Shown: piece by piece, positions 16,748-25,930 of the stretch | Layout: each line of letters begins with the position of its first letter | Numbering within the stretch: the stretch's first letter is position 1 | Assembly (NCBI GenBank): GCA_965206125.1 | Contig: CBDBIN010000042.1 | Coordinates: 124,001-188,000 of the forward strand | DNA: 64,000 nt | From: CAXWPM01 sp965206125 | Lineage (GTDB): Bacteria > Acidobacteriota > Terriglobia > 20CM-2-55-15 | Reading direction: 5' to 3' | Program-made: the position numbers and the translations under genes | Notes under the pieces: generated by a model | Seen by the model: only the letters and a program-made list of their open reading frames with translations | The model's database searches: none | What the model was told of the DNA's origin: nothing

Positions 16748-19384
16748 TCAATCGGTGCGCAGGGCGGACATCGGGTCTATGTTCGCGGCTCGGCGCGCGG
16801 GCAGGAAGCAGGCGGCCAGGGCGACCATCAACAGGGTCACACCCACTCCGATGAACGTCAGAGGATCCGTCGGCTCCACCTCGAACAGGAGCGCGGCCAT
16901 CGCGCTCGCCAGCACGAGCGATGCCGCGGCGCCGATCGCCAGGCCGATCAGGATCAAGCCGAATCCCTGACGCATCACCATCCAGAGAACCTCCCCGGCC
17001 GATGCGCCCAACGCCGCCCGGATGCCGATCTCGTGGGTTCGCTGACTGACGGTCAATGCAACCACCCCGGCAATCCCGCCCGCCGTAATCATGACCGACA
17101 GCCCGGCAAACAGGCTGATCAACATCGCCGTCACCCGTGACGGAAGTATCTCGTCGCTGCGAACCTGTTCCAGGGTTCGAAAGTTATCCACCGGCTGGGA
17201 GGGCGCGATGGCGTAGACGATGTCCTCGATGACGCGGCCGACCGCCCCGGGTTCGGAAAGCGTACGCACCAGCACGGTCGTGCTCAGGGGAGCGCTCTGG
17301 TAAACCGGCACATAGAGCTGATCTTCGATCTCGCCGGTCAGGCTCACCTGTTTCACGTCGCCGACGACGCCGACGATCTCGAACCACTCCTCACCGTCCG
17401 GGGACATTCGGGCACCGATCGGATTTTCATCCCCCCAATGGTGGCGAACCATGGATTCGTTGATGATGGCGACCAGATCCGATCCGGCAGCATCCTTGGG
17501 AGTGAAGTCGCGGCCGGCGATCAAGGGAACACCGACCGTCCGGAAGTAATCCGGACTGACCGCAACGAAATCCACCCACGGCCACATGTGCTGGTCTTCG
17601 ATCGGCTGCCCCGCGATCACAAACTGGCCAGATCCCGGGCCGATGTCATTCAAGGGGAAGGTACCGGACACAGCAGCAGACATCACACCCGGCGCCCGCC
17701 GAACATTTTTCATCAACGACCGGAAGAACTCCCGGTTCGAATCGGCATCCATGAACTCCGAAAAATTCAGGTCGAGCCGCATCGTCAGAACATTCTGAGA
17801 ATCGAAGCCCGGATCGACACGGTTGAGCTGAATCAGGCTGCGCACCATCAACCCGGCCGCAATCAGCAGGACGAAGGAGATCGCCACTTGGGCAACCACC
17901 AGGCCGTTTCTAGCACGCTCGGTCCGCACGGTCGTTGTGACCGATCCGAAACCGTCCTTGAGAGAATCAAACATGGCGTGCCTGGTCGGGATAGCGGGCA
18001 GTAGACCCAGAAACACGCCGGTTAGAATCGACACCGTCAGCGTGAACAGGAGCACCCAGCCGTCTACGGCGATGTCCATTGCGCGCGGCGTGAAACGCGA
18101 TGCGAACGTCGCAAGTAGATCGGTGCCGCTTACGGCCAGCAGCAGGCCGAGCGCGCCTCCGGTCATCGTCAACAACATGCTCTCGACAATCAATTGTCGA
18201 ACCAGCCGGCCTCGGTCCGCACCCATCGCGGCCCTGACGGCCATCTCCCGCTCCCGTCGTATGGATCTCGCCAGCATCAGGTTGGCGACGTTTGCACAGG
18301 CAATCAGCAGAACCAGACCGGTCGTGACCAGCAGCAGGATCAGCGTCGGTCGGACGCCACCGGTCATCCGTTCCTGGAGTGGCGTGGCGAGGGTCGTGAA
18401 ACCGTAGTAGCTGTCCGGGTACACCTCGTGGAGGGAGGCGACAGCGCGACCCAGGTCGGCGTTGACTGTCTCGATCGACTCACCGTCGCCAATGCGACCG
18501 AACGCCTGCACGGCTCGGGCGTTGCGGTCATCGACTGTGGCCGGCGCCGAACGGAACGGGCAGTGAGAGACCGGCATGTAGACATCGTTCGACTGGGGGT
18601 GCTGGGGAATCGGGGGCAGAACACCGACGACCGTGTGCGGACGATCATTCATCTCGAACTCGCGCCCGATGATGTCGGGATCCCCATCGAACTCGGCTTT
18701 CCAGTACTCGTGGCTGAGGATCAGTACGGCGGCAGCATCGTGGCTGTCGTCGGAAGCCAGAAACTCTCGCCCCAGCACCGGTTCAATACCGAACACATCG
18801 AAGAAATCCCAGGACACCACGCCCGTCTGTACCCGCGAGGGCCGCTCCCCTCCGAGCAGCACGAACCACATCGGATGGTACTCGACGATGGCATCGAGGC
18901 TCGCAGCGAAACCACGGTAGTCATCCAGGTTCTTCGGCGAGAAACCGATATTGGAGATACCTGCTTCCTGGTCTTGCTGTTCAAGGACGACGAGGCGGTC
19001 GCCATGCGTATACGGCAGCGGGCGAAGCAGCACGCCGTGAACCGCGCTGAAAATCGCGGTGTTGGCGCCGATGCCGAGCGCCAGAACGGTTATCGTGGCG
19101 ATCGCAAAGCCGGGCCGGCGGGCCTGTCTCATTCCGAAACGGACGTCCTGCCAGAAAGCTTCCAGCCACCGCGTCCCCCGGGAGTCGCGGCAGGATTCCT
19201 TGATCTGTTGGACACCGCCAAAGTCCCGCGCCGCCCTCAGTCGCGCCGCCTCGGGATTCATGCCGTCACGGACGTGCTGGGCGATCTCCATCTCCATATG
19301 GAAACGCACCTCTTCGTCCAGGTCCCGTTCGAGGGCGGGCCGGCGGATCAACGAACGCAATGAGCGATAGATCTTCCCGAACAC
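16748..19384 (-). CDS. ADOP-type duplicated FtsX/MacB permease (ADOP-1)
   Basis: 878 aa. An N-terminal cytoplasmic prefix (1-85: DLDEEVRFHMEMEIAQHVRDG, ARDFGGVQQIKESCRD) precedes the first transmembrane helix. Then comes a MacB_PCD-like periplasmic domain (IGANTAIFSAVHGVLLRPLP), an FtsX triplet of helices (~370-470), a second periplasmic domain, and a second FtsX triplet (~750-860) ending IPARRAANIDPMSALRTD-like. There is no ATP-binding domain. It starts with GTG and lies 59 nt downstream of a padR gene on the same strand, the usual ADOP arrangement. Closest in this window to ADOP-2 (shared YMPV-x-x-CPFR and VQTGVVSW segments). The true substrate and energy source are unknown. Confidence 0.88.
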   Translation of the reverse strand: MFGKIYRSLRSLIRRPALERDLDEEVRFHMEMEIAQHVRDGMNPEAARLRAARDFGGVQQIKESCRDSRGTRWLEAFWQDVRFGMRQARRPGFAIATITVLALGIGANTAIFSAVHGVLLRPLPYTHGDRLVVLEQQDQEAGISNIGFSPKNLDDYRGFAASLDAIVEYHPMWFVLLGGERPSRVQTGVVSWDFFDVFGIEPVLGREFLASDDSHDAAAVLILSHEYWKAEFDGDPDIIGREFEMNDRPHTVVGVLPPIPQHPQSNDVYMPVSHCPFRSAPATVDDRNARAVQAFGRIGDGESIETVNADLGRAVASLHEVYPDSYYGFTTLATPLQERMTGGVRPTLILLLVTTGLVLLIACANVANLMLARSIRREREMAVRAAMGADRGRLVRQLIVESMLLTMTGGALGLLLAVSGTDLLATFASRFTPRAMDIAVDGWVLLFTLTVSILTGVFLGLLPAIPTRHAMFDSLKDGFGSVTTTVRTERARNGLVVAQVAISFVLLIAAGLMVRSLIQLNRVDPGFDSQNVLTMRLDLNFSEFMDADSNREFFRSLMKNVRRAPGVMSAAVSGTFPLNDIGPGSGQFVIAGQPIEDQHMWPWVDFVAVSPDYFRTVGVPLIAGRDFTPKDAAGSDLVAIINESMVRHHWGDENPIGARMSPDGEEWFEIVGVVGDVKQVSLTGEIEDQLYVPVYQSAPLSTTVLVRTLSEPGAVGRVIEDIVYAIAPSQPVDNFRTLEQVRSDEILPSRVTAMLISLFAGLSVMITAGGIAGVVALTVSQRTHEIGIRAALGASAGEVLWMVMRQGFGLILIGLAIGAAASLVLASAMAALLFEVEPTDPLTFIGVGVTLLMVALAACFLPARRAANIDPMSALRTD

Positions 19385-19443
19385 GACGGTCAGTCTCCGG
19401 CGAGTTCTGTGGTGCAGGTGACTTTCACCACGGGCTCCTCGAT

Positions 19444-19776
19444 TCAGGCGGTCTCAAGAACGCGGAACACGGCGGTGGCCAGACGCTCCCAGTTCTCGGT
19501 CTCCTCAGAGAGTTGTTTCCTTCCCGCCCGGGTCAACTCGTAATAACGCGCCCGCCGGTTGTTCTCCGATGTTCCCCAATCAGCCTGGATCCAACCTTCC
19601 AGTTCGAGCCTGTGCAGCGCAGGGTACAGCGACCCTTGCTGCACCTGGAGAACGTCTTCTGAAATAGCCTGGATTCGCCGGGATATGCCCCAGCCATGCA
19701 TGGATCCTGGCGATAGCGTCCGCAGAATCAGCAGGTCCAGCGTTCCCTGAAGCAAGTCGGCTTTCTGTTTCGGCAT
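19444..19776 (-). CDS. PadR-family transcriptional repressor
   Basis: 110 aa. A winged helix-turn-helix DNA-binding protein of the short PadR type: LLQGTLDLLILRTLSPGSMHG, then QGSLYPALHRLELEGWIQA (recognition helix and wing start) and RRARYYELTRAGRKQL (wing). The C-terminal helix for dimerisation is short. It heads an operon with ADOP-1. Its promoter contains two copies of the 15-bp motif CCTGTAGA-NN-GTCAA (+ strand), one overlapping the -35 box and one next to the start, which suggests autoregulation. Confidence 0.9.
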   Translation of the reverse strand: MPKQKADLLQGTLDLLILRTLSPGSMHGWGISRRIQAISEDVLQVQQGSLYPALHRLELEGWIQADWGTSENNRRARYYELTRAGRKQLSEETENWERLATAVFRVLETA

Positions 19777-19783
19777 GAATTCT

Positions 19784-19798
19784 CCTGTAGATAGTCAA
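19784..19798 (-). promoter_or_regulatory. Candidate PadR operator, copy 2
   Basis: CCTGTAGATAGTCAA on the + strand, 13 of 15 positions shared with the copies at 19821-19835 and 34216-34230. It sits immediately upstream of the padR start codon, covering the ribosome binding site region. Confidence 0.5.
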
Positions 19799-19806
19799 CA
19801 ATGACC

Positions 19807-19835
19807 AGTATCCGGTCACACCTGTAGAGTGTCAA
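19807..19835 (-). promoter_or_regulatory. padR promoter with overlapping operator copy 1
   Basis: On the minus strand: TTGACA (19835-19830), 17-nt spacer, GATACT (19812-19807). The operator-like word CCTGTAGAGTGTCAA (+ strand, 19821-19835) covers the -35 and the first half of the spacer, a position suited to repression. Confidence 0.65.
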
Positions 19836-19856
19836 GAGAAACGACGGAAAGCGATT

Positions 19857-19969
19857 GCAGATTGACTATTGGAAATTCCGCATTGGTCATTGTTCATTGG
19901 CAATCAATCAATTTCTCATTGGCCGACTCCGACAAATGCGAAATCTCCAATTTCCAATGATCAATCTGC
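19857..19969. repeat. AT-rich element with 21-bp terminal inverted repeats
   Basis: The ends 19857-19877 and 19949-19969 are inverted copies matching at 19 of 21 positions (core GCAGATTGA..ATTGGAAATT). A second inner pair, CGCATTGGTC / GACAAATGCG, matches 9 of 10. The interior is rich in ATTGG/ATTCATT words. No coding capacity. MITE-like in form; no target duplication was identified. Confidence 0.5.
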
Positions 19970-19982
19970 GATAGGGCAGGCC

Positions 19983-20372
19983 CTACTCGTCCAGCACAAC
20001 CACCGCCTCGATCTCGATCAGGTAACCGGGATGCGCGAGGCGGCGGACTTCGATCAGCGTGTTCGCCGGCGGCGTCGCACCGAAATGACCGGCCCGGATC
20101 TCTCGCAGAATCTTGATCTGGGACATGTCGAGGACGTAGGTCGTCGTCTTGGCGATGTCGCCAAACGTTGCTCCAAGGGCGGCCAGCACCCGCTCCAGGT
20201 TCTGAAACACCTGCCGGGTCTGGACTTCGAAATCGCCTTCGCCGACGACGTTGCCCGAGGTGTCCTCGGCCACCTGGCCGGAAATGTAGGCGGTGCGGGC
20301 GCCGCGCGTCTCGACGACGTGCGTGTAGCCGTTCGGGGCACCGACATCCGTTGGATTGATATGACGGATCAT
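19983..20372 (-). CDS. Rid/YjgF/YER057c family protein (RidA-like)
   Basis: 129 aa. Canonical RidA hydrolyses reactive enamine/imine intermediates. The family fold is clear: TAYISGQVAEDTSGNVVGEGDFEVQ, TRQVFQNLERVLAALGATFGDIAKTTTYVLD, and a final GYLIEIEAVVVLD strand. However, the position where RidA carries its catalytic Arg (usually P-x-R-S/T before the V-E-V strand) reads PPANTLIEV here. It may belong to another Rid subfamily without the RidA activity. It follows an AT-rich inverted-repeat element; no operon partner is obvious. Confidence 0.82.
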   Translation of the reverse strand: MIRHINPTDVGAPNGYTHVVETRGARTAYISGQVAEDTSGNVVGEGDFEVQTRQVFQNLERVLAALGATFGDIAKTTTYVLDMSQIKILREIRAGHFGATPPANTLIEVRRLAHPGYLIEIEAVVVLDE

Positions 20373-20429
20373 GTTCGGATTCTTCTGCCGGAATCGACGA
20401 CTTCCCGAGTAGAGCCGGTTGGGCCGAGC

Positions 20430-20849
20430 CTACGCGAACTTCTTCTTGAGATCTCCCAGCATCGCAACGTAGATGGGGCTGCAAAACTCTGCGGTCTCCT
20501 CATCCTTGCCCTGCCACTTTGAAGACCACACGACGTACGAGGTATTCGAATCCGTAACGGGGTGTACGCGTACAAAGCCCAAATAGCCCGACGTTTCCGA
20601 CACGGGCGGCGGAGCGTCGTCGATGCTGTAGCGAATGATGTGATTGACGTCGTTCAACTCCCGCAGGGTCTCGTGAAACGAGTCGTTCAGGACGCGTTTG
20701 GCACCGACCTGATCGCCCTTGAGGTCTCCGTCCGGCTTGCAGTCAGTGATGACGCTCGTCGTCCAGGACATGTCGTGAAAGTCACGGATCGTCTCCCAGA
20801 CTTTGTCGACGGGCGCGTTGACGGTAGTGGATTGAAAAGTCTTTCCCAT
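20430..20849 (-). CDS. SRPBCC / polyketide cyclase-like protein
   Basis: 139 aa. A START-like ligand-binding fold: VNAPVDKVWETIRDFHDMSWTT is the first strand and helix typical of SRPBCC proteins, followed by GAKRVLNDSFHETLRELND, the RYSIDDAPPPVSETSGYLGFVRVHPV strands, YVVWSSKWQG, and a C-terminal long helix. No signal peptide. A GGAGGAA ribosome binding site lies 12 nt upstream. Ligand unknown. Confidence 0.8.
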   Translation of the reverse strand: MGKTFQSTTVNAPVDKVWETIRDFHDMSWTTSVITDCKPDGDLKGDQVGAKRVLNDSFHETLRELNDVNHIIRYSIDDAPPPVSETSGYLGFVRVHPVTDSNTSYVVWSSKWQGKDEETAEFCSPIYVAMLGDLKKKFA

Positions 20850-20945
20850 GGGTCTTCAGTTCCTCCGCATAGCTTTGATGAACGAATCGAGACAGGCAAC
20901 GTACTACAACCGCGGCCATCATGCAAAACCCCGAGACGGGGTTCT

Positions 20946-21194
20946 CCGAAGAGCTTTCCGATTTGGATCCCGGCAATCATAGGGACTCTTCTGTAGCGGC
21001 GGTCTATGACCGCCGAAGAGCTTTACGATTTGAATCCCGGCAATCATAGGGACTCTTCTGTAGCGGCGGTCTATGACCGCCGAAATGCTTTCCGAATTAG
21101 ATTCCGGCGGTCATAAGGACTCTTCTGTAGCGGCGGTCTATGACCGCCGAAAACTTCCGAATTGGATTCCGGCGGTCATAGACCGCCGCTACAG
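20946..21194. repeat. 67-bp tandem repeat with embedded palindrome, about 3.7 units
   Basis: Units start at 20946, 21013, 21080 and 21147, exactly 67 bp apart. Each holds the perfect palindrome CGGCGGTC-TAT-GACCGCCG preceded by ACTCTTCTGTAG. The last unit ends with a reversed palindrome (GGCGGTC-ATA-GACCGCC). The 411-bp gap 20850-21261 holds nothing else recognisable. This is like amplified REP elements. Confidence 0.85.
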
Positions 21195-21261
21195 GTAATT
21201 TCTCGATGATAGGCAGGCCGAGGGGCTTTCCGCTCTAGATCCTGGCAGTATGGACAGGCTG

Positions 21262-22026
21262 CTAACGCTCGGGGGCTGCTATACCCGACTCTCCGAGTAT
21301 CCGTATGGGTGAGATCGGGCACCTGAGGCCGAAGCGGCCCATCGCGTGCTTCTGGATGTGCGCCATAGCTTCTTCGAGGGAATCGGTGAAGCAGAGCAGG
21401 TCCAGATCGCCGGCGCTGATCGTCCCGGCCTCGACCATATCGTCGAGAAACTCCCGCATCTTCGCCCAGTAGTCCAGTCCCATCAGGACGACCGGAAAGC
21501 TCTCTATCTTCCCGGTCTGGATCAGCGTCAACGTCTCGAAACACTCGTCCATCGTGCCGAATCCACCGGGCATGATGACGAACGCGAACGAGTACTTGAG
21601 CAGGAGTACTTTGCGGACAAAAAAGTACCGGAACGTCACCGATCGCGTCGTGTGCCGGTTCCCTCCCTGCTCCATGGGCAGCAGGATGTTGCAGCCGACC
21701 GACCGGCCACCCGCTTCGAACGCGCCGCGGTTCGCTGCTTCCATGATGCCGGGCCCACCGCCGGTCATTACCGTAAAGCCCAGACGAACCAAGCCTTGAC
21801 CGACACGCCGCGCCTGCTCGTAGTGGGGGTGGTCTTCGCCGAACCGGGCGCTACCGAAAACGGTGACGCACGGTCCGATGAAGTGCAGGGCCCGGAGCCC
21901 GCGCACGAACTCCGCAAAAACGCGCAACGTAAACCCCAGTTCTCCTTTGCGGGTGTGCGGGCCTTCGAGGAAGTAGATTTCGTCACGGCGCGCGCGGGCG
22001 CCGGCCTGTCGAATCGTTGCTTTCAT
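21262..22026 (-). CDS. LOG family nucleotide 5'-monophosphate phosphoribohydrolase
   Basis: 254 aa. A Rossmann-fold LOG/TIGR00730 protein; relatives release the base from (cytokinin) nucleoside monophosphates. The motifs are VTVFGSARFG (nucleotide loop), VMTGGGPGIMEAANRGAFEAGGRS, and the catalytic PGGFGTMDE (P-G-G-x-G-T-x-x-E). Compared with the shortest LOG proteins it has a ~50-residue N-terminal extension. It lies between the kinase and the 67-bp repeats on the minus strand, 39 nt downstream of the kinase stop. Confidence 0.88.
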   Translation of the reverse strand: MKATIRQAGARARRDEIYFLEGPHTRKGELGFTLRVFAEFVRGLRALHFIGPCVTVFGSARFGEDHPHYEQARRVGQGLVRLGFTVMTGGGPGIMEAANRGAFEAGGRSVGCNILLPMEQGGNRHTTRSVTFRYFFVRKVLLLKYSFAFVIMPGGFGTMDECFETLTLIQTGKIESFPVVLMGLDYWAKMREFLDDMVEAGTISAGDLDLLCFTDSLEEAMAHIQKHAMGRFGLRCPISPIRILGESGIAAPER

Positions 22027-22065
22027 AGTTTGCGTTCTTCCTTGGGATTCGGGCGGGTGTCGGGC

Positions 22066-25000
22066 TCAGCCGAGGTTGGCAAACTCTGCGCGGGCGTCGA
22101 GCAAGGTGGGCATATCAGGATCGGCATCCTTCCAGAAGTCGAACAATTCCTGGTAATCTTCAGCGGCCTCGTCTGTGCGCCCGAGGGCGGCGAGTGCGCG
22201 GGCCCTGTTGAGCCGGGCCATCAGGTGAAATACGCCGTTCGCGATCGACATGAACGCCGTGCCTGGATTCTCGAGCAAACGGTCAAACTGGGCGATGGCT
22301 TCTACCTCCAACCCTTGCCGCCGGTAGGTCAAGCCCCGGAAATAACTTATGCCCGGCTCGGCACGCTCCAAGTTTGCCGGGACTGAGGAAAGCAGTTCGA
22401 GCGCTTCTTCCTCCTCGCCGGCGGCGATCGCGGACAACGCATAAATGACCGGCAGCGCAATTTCGGTGACGGCCTCGTCGTCGGGATGATCGTTTGCAAG
22501 CGCCGAGGCTATCGCCTCTGCTTCATCCGCCTCGCCCAGCCTGGCCAGGATCACCGCTTCGCCAACCTTTGTGATCGGGGGCGTGCTCGCCCGAGCTCCT
22601 TCCAGCGCGAATTCAAGGGCACGGGCGGGTACGCCGGCGGCAAGATAGACGAAGCCCATGTCATCGTGATTGATGCTCCGGCCGCGCTCGGGCGACACTC
22701 CGATGGCTTGTTCGTAGAACGCCTCAGCTTCACGAACCCGTCCGAACAAGCCGAGGATTCCAGCCTGGACGCCCCACATCAGATGTTCGGTTGGGCTGTC
22801 CTTCGCCCACTCCACCTGTTCGGCCGCCAGTCCGGGTTCGCCCGTTACCATAGCCATCCCGTAGACCTGCAGGCGGAGACGCAGGTCGTCAGGATTACTG
22901 TTGAGCGCGTTCTTGAGTATCGTCATGGCCTCGTTGATCCGATTGAGGCCCGCGACAGCGGCGATCAAAACCAATGTGTGGCCCGGATCCGGCTCGGTTT
23001 GGACGGCGATCTCGGCGGACCGAAGAGCCTCTTCAAACTCGCCGCGTTGGATCTGATACCCGGCAAGGTCGTTGAAGGGCGTACCGTCCTCGGGGAAGTC
23101 GCTCTTCCAATCATCGATAACATCCAGCCATTCGTCGATCTTGCCCAGGTTCCGCAACGAGCCAGCGAGCAGGCCGTAGCTGATCGGATGGGGTTCCAGA
23201 TCGACGCTGATACGCGCCATCTCCGCCGACTGCGCGTAGTCCTGCCGGCGGGTGTAGATCGAGGCGAGGTTCGTTGGCGGGGTCGAGTCGAAAGGGTAGC
23301 TCTCCCTCCAGAGTCTGTAAGTGTCGGCGGCCCGGTCGCTGTCGCCTTCGACCGTGTTGTAGTAGTGTGCTGTCAAGTAGAAGCGCTCCCGCTCGCTGGC
23401 GCGTTCCCGAAGCTCGAAAGCTTTCTCGTAGTTCTCGATCGCCGCCTCTCGGTTTCCCGAATTGCCCTGGACCGTGCCCAGGCGGGCGTATGCAACGGCA
23501 AAATCCGGATCCAGTTCGACGGCACGCTCGAAGAACGGAATCGATTCCTGCTCCCTTCCCTGCGCCCGCTGCGCGTCCCCGAGACTGAACGCTTTCAGCG
23601 CCTCGAGCGATGATGTGGTCGCCTGCTCGATCGGGGTGCTGAACGTTTCGATCGTCCCGAGTGACTCGCCAAGCTCGCGTCGCATGTTCGACGCCGCATC
23701 GCCCAGCGCAGACAGTACCTGCTCCCGGCTGCCAGCCTGAACCTGTTCGGCGGCGATCGTGTCTCCGGTCGCGCAGTTGACTGCCGTCAGCGTAATGACA
23801 TAGCTGGTGCCCAGCGACACGATGCCGCCGGTCATCATCGCCTTCACGCCTTCTCGCTGACAGATCTCCTGCCCGATCTGGGCTGTGACGCGGTCGTCGG
23901 GTGAGCGGTCCATGAACTGGAGCGTCTCCCGAACCCGCCGGTCGCTGACGACGTTGATGAACGGCGACTCGGACAGCGTCAACGCCAGCGCCTGCTTGAG
24001 CGTGTCGTCGAAAACGGGCTCACCCGTCTGGTTGTCGAAGTCGGTTAGAACGATGAAGTCGCTTTCCTCGAGCGCTGAGCCCCCGCTGAACCACAGGAGA
24101 AACGCGAGCAGCACCGTCGCTCCGAGGGCGACCAGCGCCGAGACCAACGCCTTGCGCCCGGCAGGAGGCGCACTGGGCACCTCGGCAGCCTCGGCCACCG
24201 CCGAGATCTGCGAATCCGTGTCTCTTCGCAGCCGCTTGAGGTCCGATAGGATGCCCGATGCATGTTGATAACGCAGATCCCGATCCTTCTCGAGCGCCTT
24301 GTTGATCACGGACTCGAGATGCGCCGGGATGTCGGGATTCAACTGAACAGGCGTTATGGGGGTTCGGTTGAGAATCGCTTCGAACACGACGCCGCTCGTG
24401 CTGCCCGCGAACGGCTGCTGACCCGTCGCCATCTGGTATAGCACTAGACCGAACGAGAACAGATCCGAGCGCGTGTCCAGTTCCTCGCCCCGCACCTGCT
24501 CGGGAGACATGTAGGCAACAGTTCCGACTGCAGCGCCCGCACGAGTCAGATCCGCGCCATCGAAAGTAGTATCGACCGTATCGGCGTCCGCGTCTGTGCT
24601 GCTCACGAGCTTGGCCAGACCGAAATCGAGCACTTTGACGCCGCCATCCCGGGTCAAGAAGATGTTGGCAGGCTTGACGTCGCGGTGAAGCATCCCCTTG
24701 CCGTGCGCCGCGTCCAGTCCCTGCGCTATCTGGACGGCGATATCCAGGAGCGTGTCGGTCGGCAGGGCGCCGCGGACCAGCCGGTCCTTCAGAACCTCGC
24801 CCTCGAGCAACTCCATGACGATGAAGGGCCTTCCTTCGTGATCACCGATCTCGTGAATTGTGCAGATGTTGGGATGGTTGAGCGCGGCGGCGGCCCTGGC
24901 CTCGCGCCGGAAGCGTTCGATGGCCTTCTCGTTGGAGGCAATCTCGGCGGGCAGGAACTTGAGGGCAACGAAGCGTTTTAGCTCGGTGTCCTCAGCACGG

Positions 25001-25071
25001 TAGACGATCCCCATACCTCCGACGCCGAGTTGGTCGAGTATCTTGTAATGCGAAACGGTCTGCCCGATCAC
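22066..25071 (-). CDS. Membrane Ser/Thr protein kinase with C-terminal TPR-like domain
   Basis: 1001 aa. A PknB-type kinase (residues ~8-275): Gly loop GVGGMGIVYRAE, catalytic Lys 38, HRDVKPANI (129-137), DFG (149-151), APE-like MSPEQ. One transmembrane helix at ~308-330 (LVSALVALGATVLLAFLLWF) leads to a predicted extracytoplasmic domain. This has a TolB/adenylate-cyclase-associated-like section (DFIVLTDFDNQTGEPVFDD) and then many TPR-like helices to the C-terminus (FFERAVELDPDFAVAYARLGTV). The same architecture is strongly expanded in Acidobacteriota. It is transcribed alone; targets unknown. Confidence 0.92.
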   Translation of the reverse strand: MIGQTVSHYKILDQLGVGGMGIVYRAEDTELKRFVALKFLPAEIASNEKAIERFRREARAAAALNHPNICTIHEIGDHEGRPFIVMELLEGEVLKDRLVRGALPTDTLLDIAVQIAQGLDAAHGKGMLHRDVKPANIFLTRDGGVKVLDFGLAKLVSSTDADADTVDTTFDGADLTRAGAAVGTVAYMSPEQVRGEELDTRSDLFSFGLVLYQMATGQQPFAGSTSGVVFEAILNRTPITPVQLNPDIPAHLESVINKALEKDRDLRYQHASGILSDLKRLRRDTDSQISAVAEAAEVPSAPPAGRKALVSALVALGATVLLAFLLWFSGGSALEESDFIVLTDFDNQTGEPVFDDTLKQALALTLSESPFINVVSDRRVRETLQFMDRSPDDRVTAQIGQEICQREGVKAMMTGGIVSLGTSYVITLTAVNCATGDTIAAEQVQAGSREQVLSALGDAASNMRRELGESLGTIETFSTPIEQATTSSLEALKAFSLGDAQRAQGREQESIPFFERAVELDPDFAVAYARLGTVQGNSGNREAAIENYEKAFELRERASERERFYLTAHYYNTVEGDSDRAADTYRLWRESYPFDSTPPTNLASIYTRRQDYAQSAEMARISVDLEPHPISYGLLAGSLRNLGKIDEWLDVIDDWKSDFPEDGTPFNDLAGYQIQRGEFEEALRSAEIAVQTEPDPGHTLVLIAAVAGLNRINEAMTILKNALNSNPDDLRLRLQVYGMAMVTGEPGLAAEQVEWAKDSPTEHLMWGVQAGILGLFGRVREAEAFYEQAIGVSPERGRSINHDDMGFVYLAAGVPARALEFALEGARASTPPITKVGEAVILARLGEADEAEAIASALANDHPDDEAVTEIALPVIYALSAIAAGEEEEALELLSSVPANLERAEPGISYFRGLTYRRQGLEVEAIAQFDRLLENPGTAFMSIANGVFHLMARLNRARALAALGRTDEAAEDYQELFDFWKDADPDMPTLLDARAEFANLG

Positions 25072-25129
25072 GCTCGATCTCTCCTTCTCTCCGATTAGGG
25101 GTCTTCGAGTATTGTAACTCCCGGTTGAG

Positions 25130-25780
25130 TCAAATCGAACGCTGCCACTCAGCGAAAGCGAAGTAGGCGAAGAAAATCGCCAGCAGGGGCTGGTTCAGCT
25201 GCCACGCGACCACGATGACGACTCCCGCAGTCACAAAGGAAAGTATCGAAGCGATCGAGTACCCGCGGACTCCGGCAAGATCGGTGAGGATCGCCCGGGC
25301 GACGTGTCCCCCGTCCAACGGCGACACCGGTAGCAGGTTGACCAAGCCCCAGACGAGGTTCACCCAGATCAAGTGAAAGTAGAAAGCTCCGAGCGGCCCG
25401 CTGGCCGTCGAGCCGAGCACTGGCAGAAACAGGTACGCGGCAAAAGCCAGGAGGAAACCCGCTCCCGGACCTGACAACGCGATGAGCGCGTACTTCCATT
25501 CAGCCGTCCGCCGAGGGGCGCCCTCGGGAATCGTGAGCCCTCCCATCGAGTGGAGCACGATGTGGCTCCGAAGACCGAACCGACGCGAAGAGAGCGCATG
25601 GCCCATTTCGTGGACAAGAATCGACACGAATACGACCGCGATCCAAAGAACCTGCTCTACGGGCGGCAGGGTCCATCCGAGGAGCCCGGCAATGAGCCAG
25701 AACATCGGGTGGACGCGTACGGGAACGCCGAAAACGCGGAAGCGCAGGTCGAGCCTCGTAATCGGGGGTTCCAGAAACAT
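25130..25780 (-). CDS. Site-2 protease family (M50) zinc metalloprotease
   Basis: 216 aa. An intramembrane protease with the zinc motif HEMGH at residues 57-61 in the second helix, and the third ligand in LDGGH near 154 (family N/L-D-G). Five to six transmembrane helices are visible. No PDZ or CBS domain. Such short M50 proteins cleave membrane-bound regulators, but no substrate can be named. Located downstream (minus strand) of the intergenic region with the 130-bp repeat. Confidence 0.88.
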   Translation of the reverse strand: MFLEPPITRLDLRFRVFGVPVRVHPMFWLIAGLLGWTLPPVEQVLWIAVVFVSILVHEMGHALSSRRFGLRSHIVLHSMGGLTIPEGAPRRTAEWKYALIALSGPGAGFLLAFAAYLFLPVLGSTASGPLGAFYFHLIWVNLVWGLVNLLPVSPLDGGHVARAILTDLAGVRGYSIASILSFVTAGVVIVVAWQLNQPLLAIFFAYFAFAEWQRSI

Positions 25781-25930
25781 CTCCGGATGTTATTTTACGG
25801 CGTGGAGAGGCGGATTAATTCTCATTAATCAAATGGACAATGGTCAATTTGACATCTCTCGGAACCGTGGCCGGAGCGCCCTCTTCGATGACAAATCGAG
25901 AAAGGTCAAATGATTGATCTCCAATAGTCC

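Noticed and set aside
20946..21194. 67-bp array as a CRISPR
   Set aside because: There are no unique spacers; the whole 67-bp unit repeats with scattered substitutions, and no cas gene is near.
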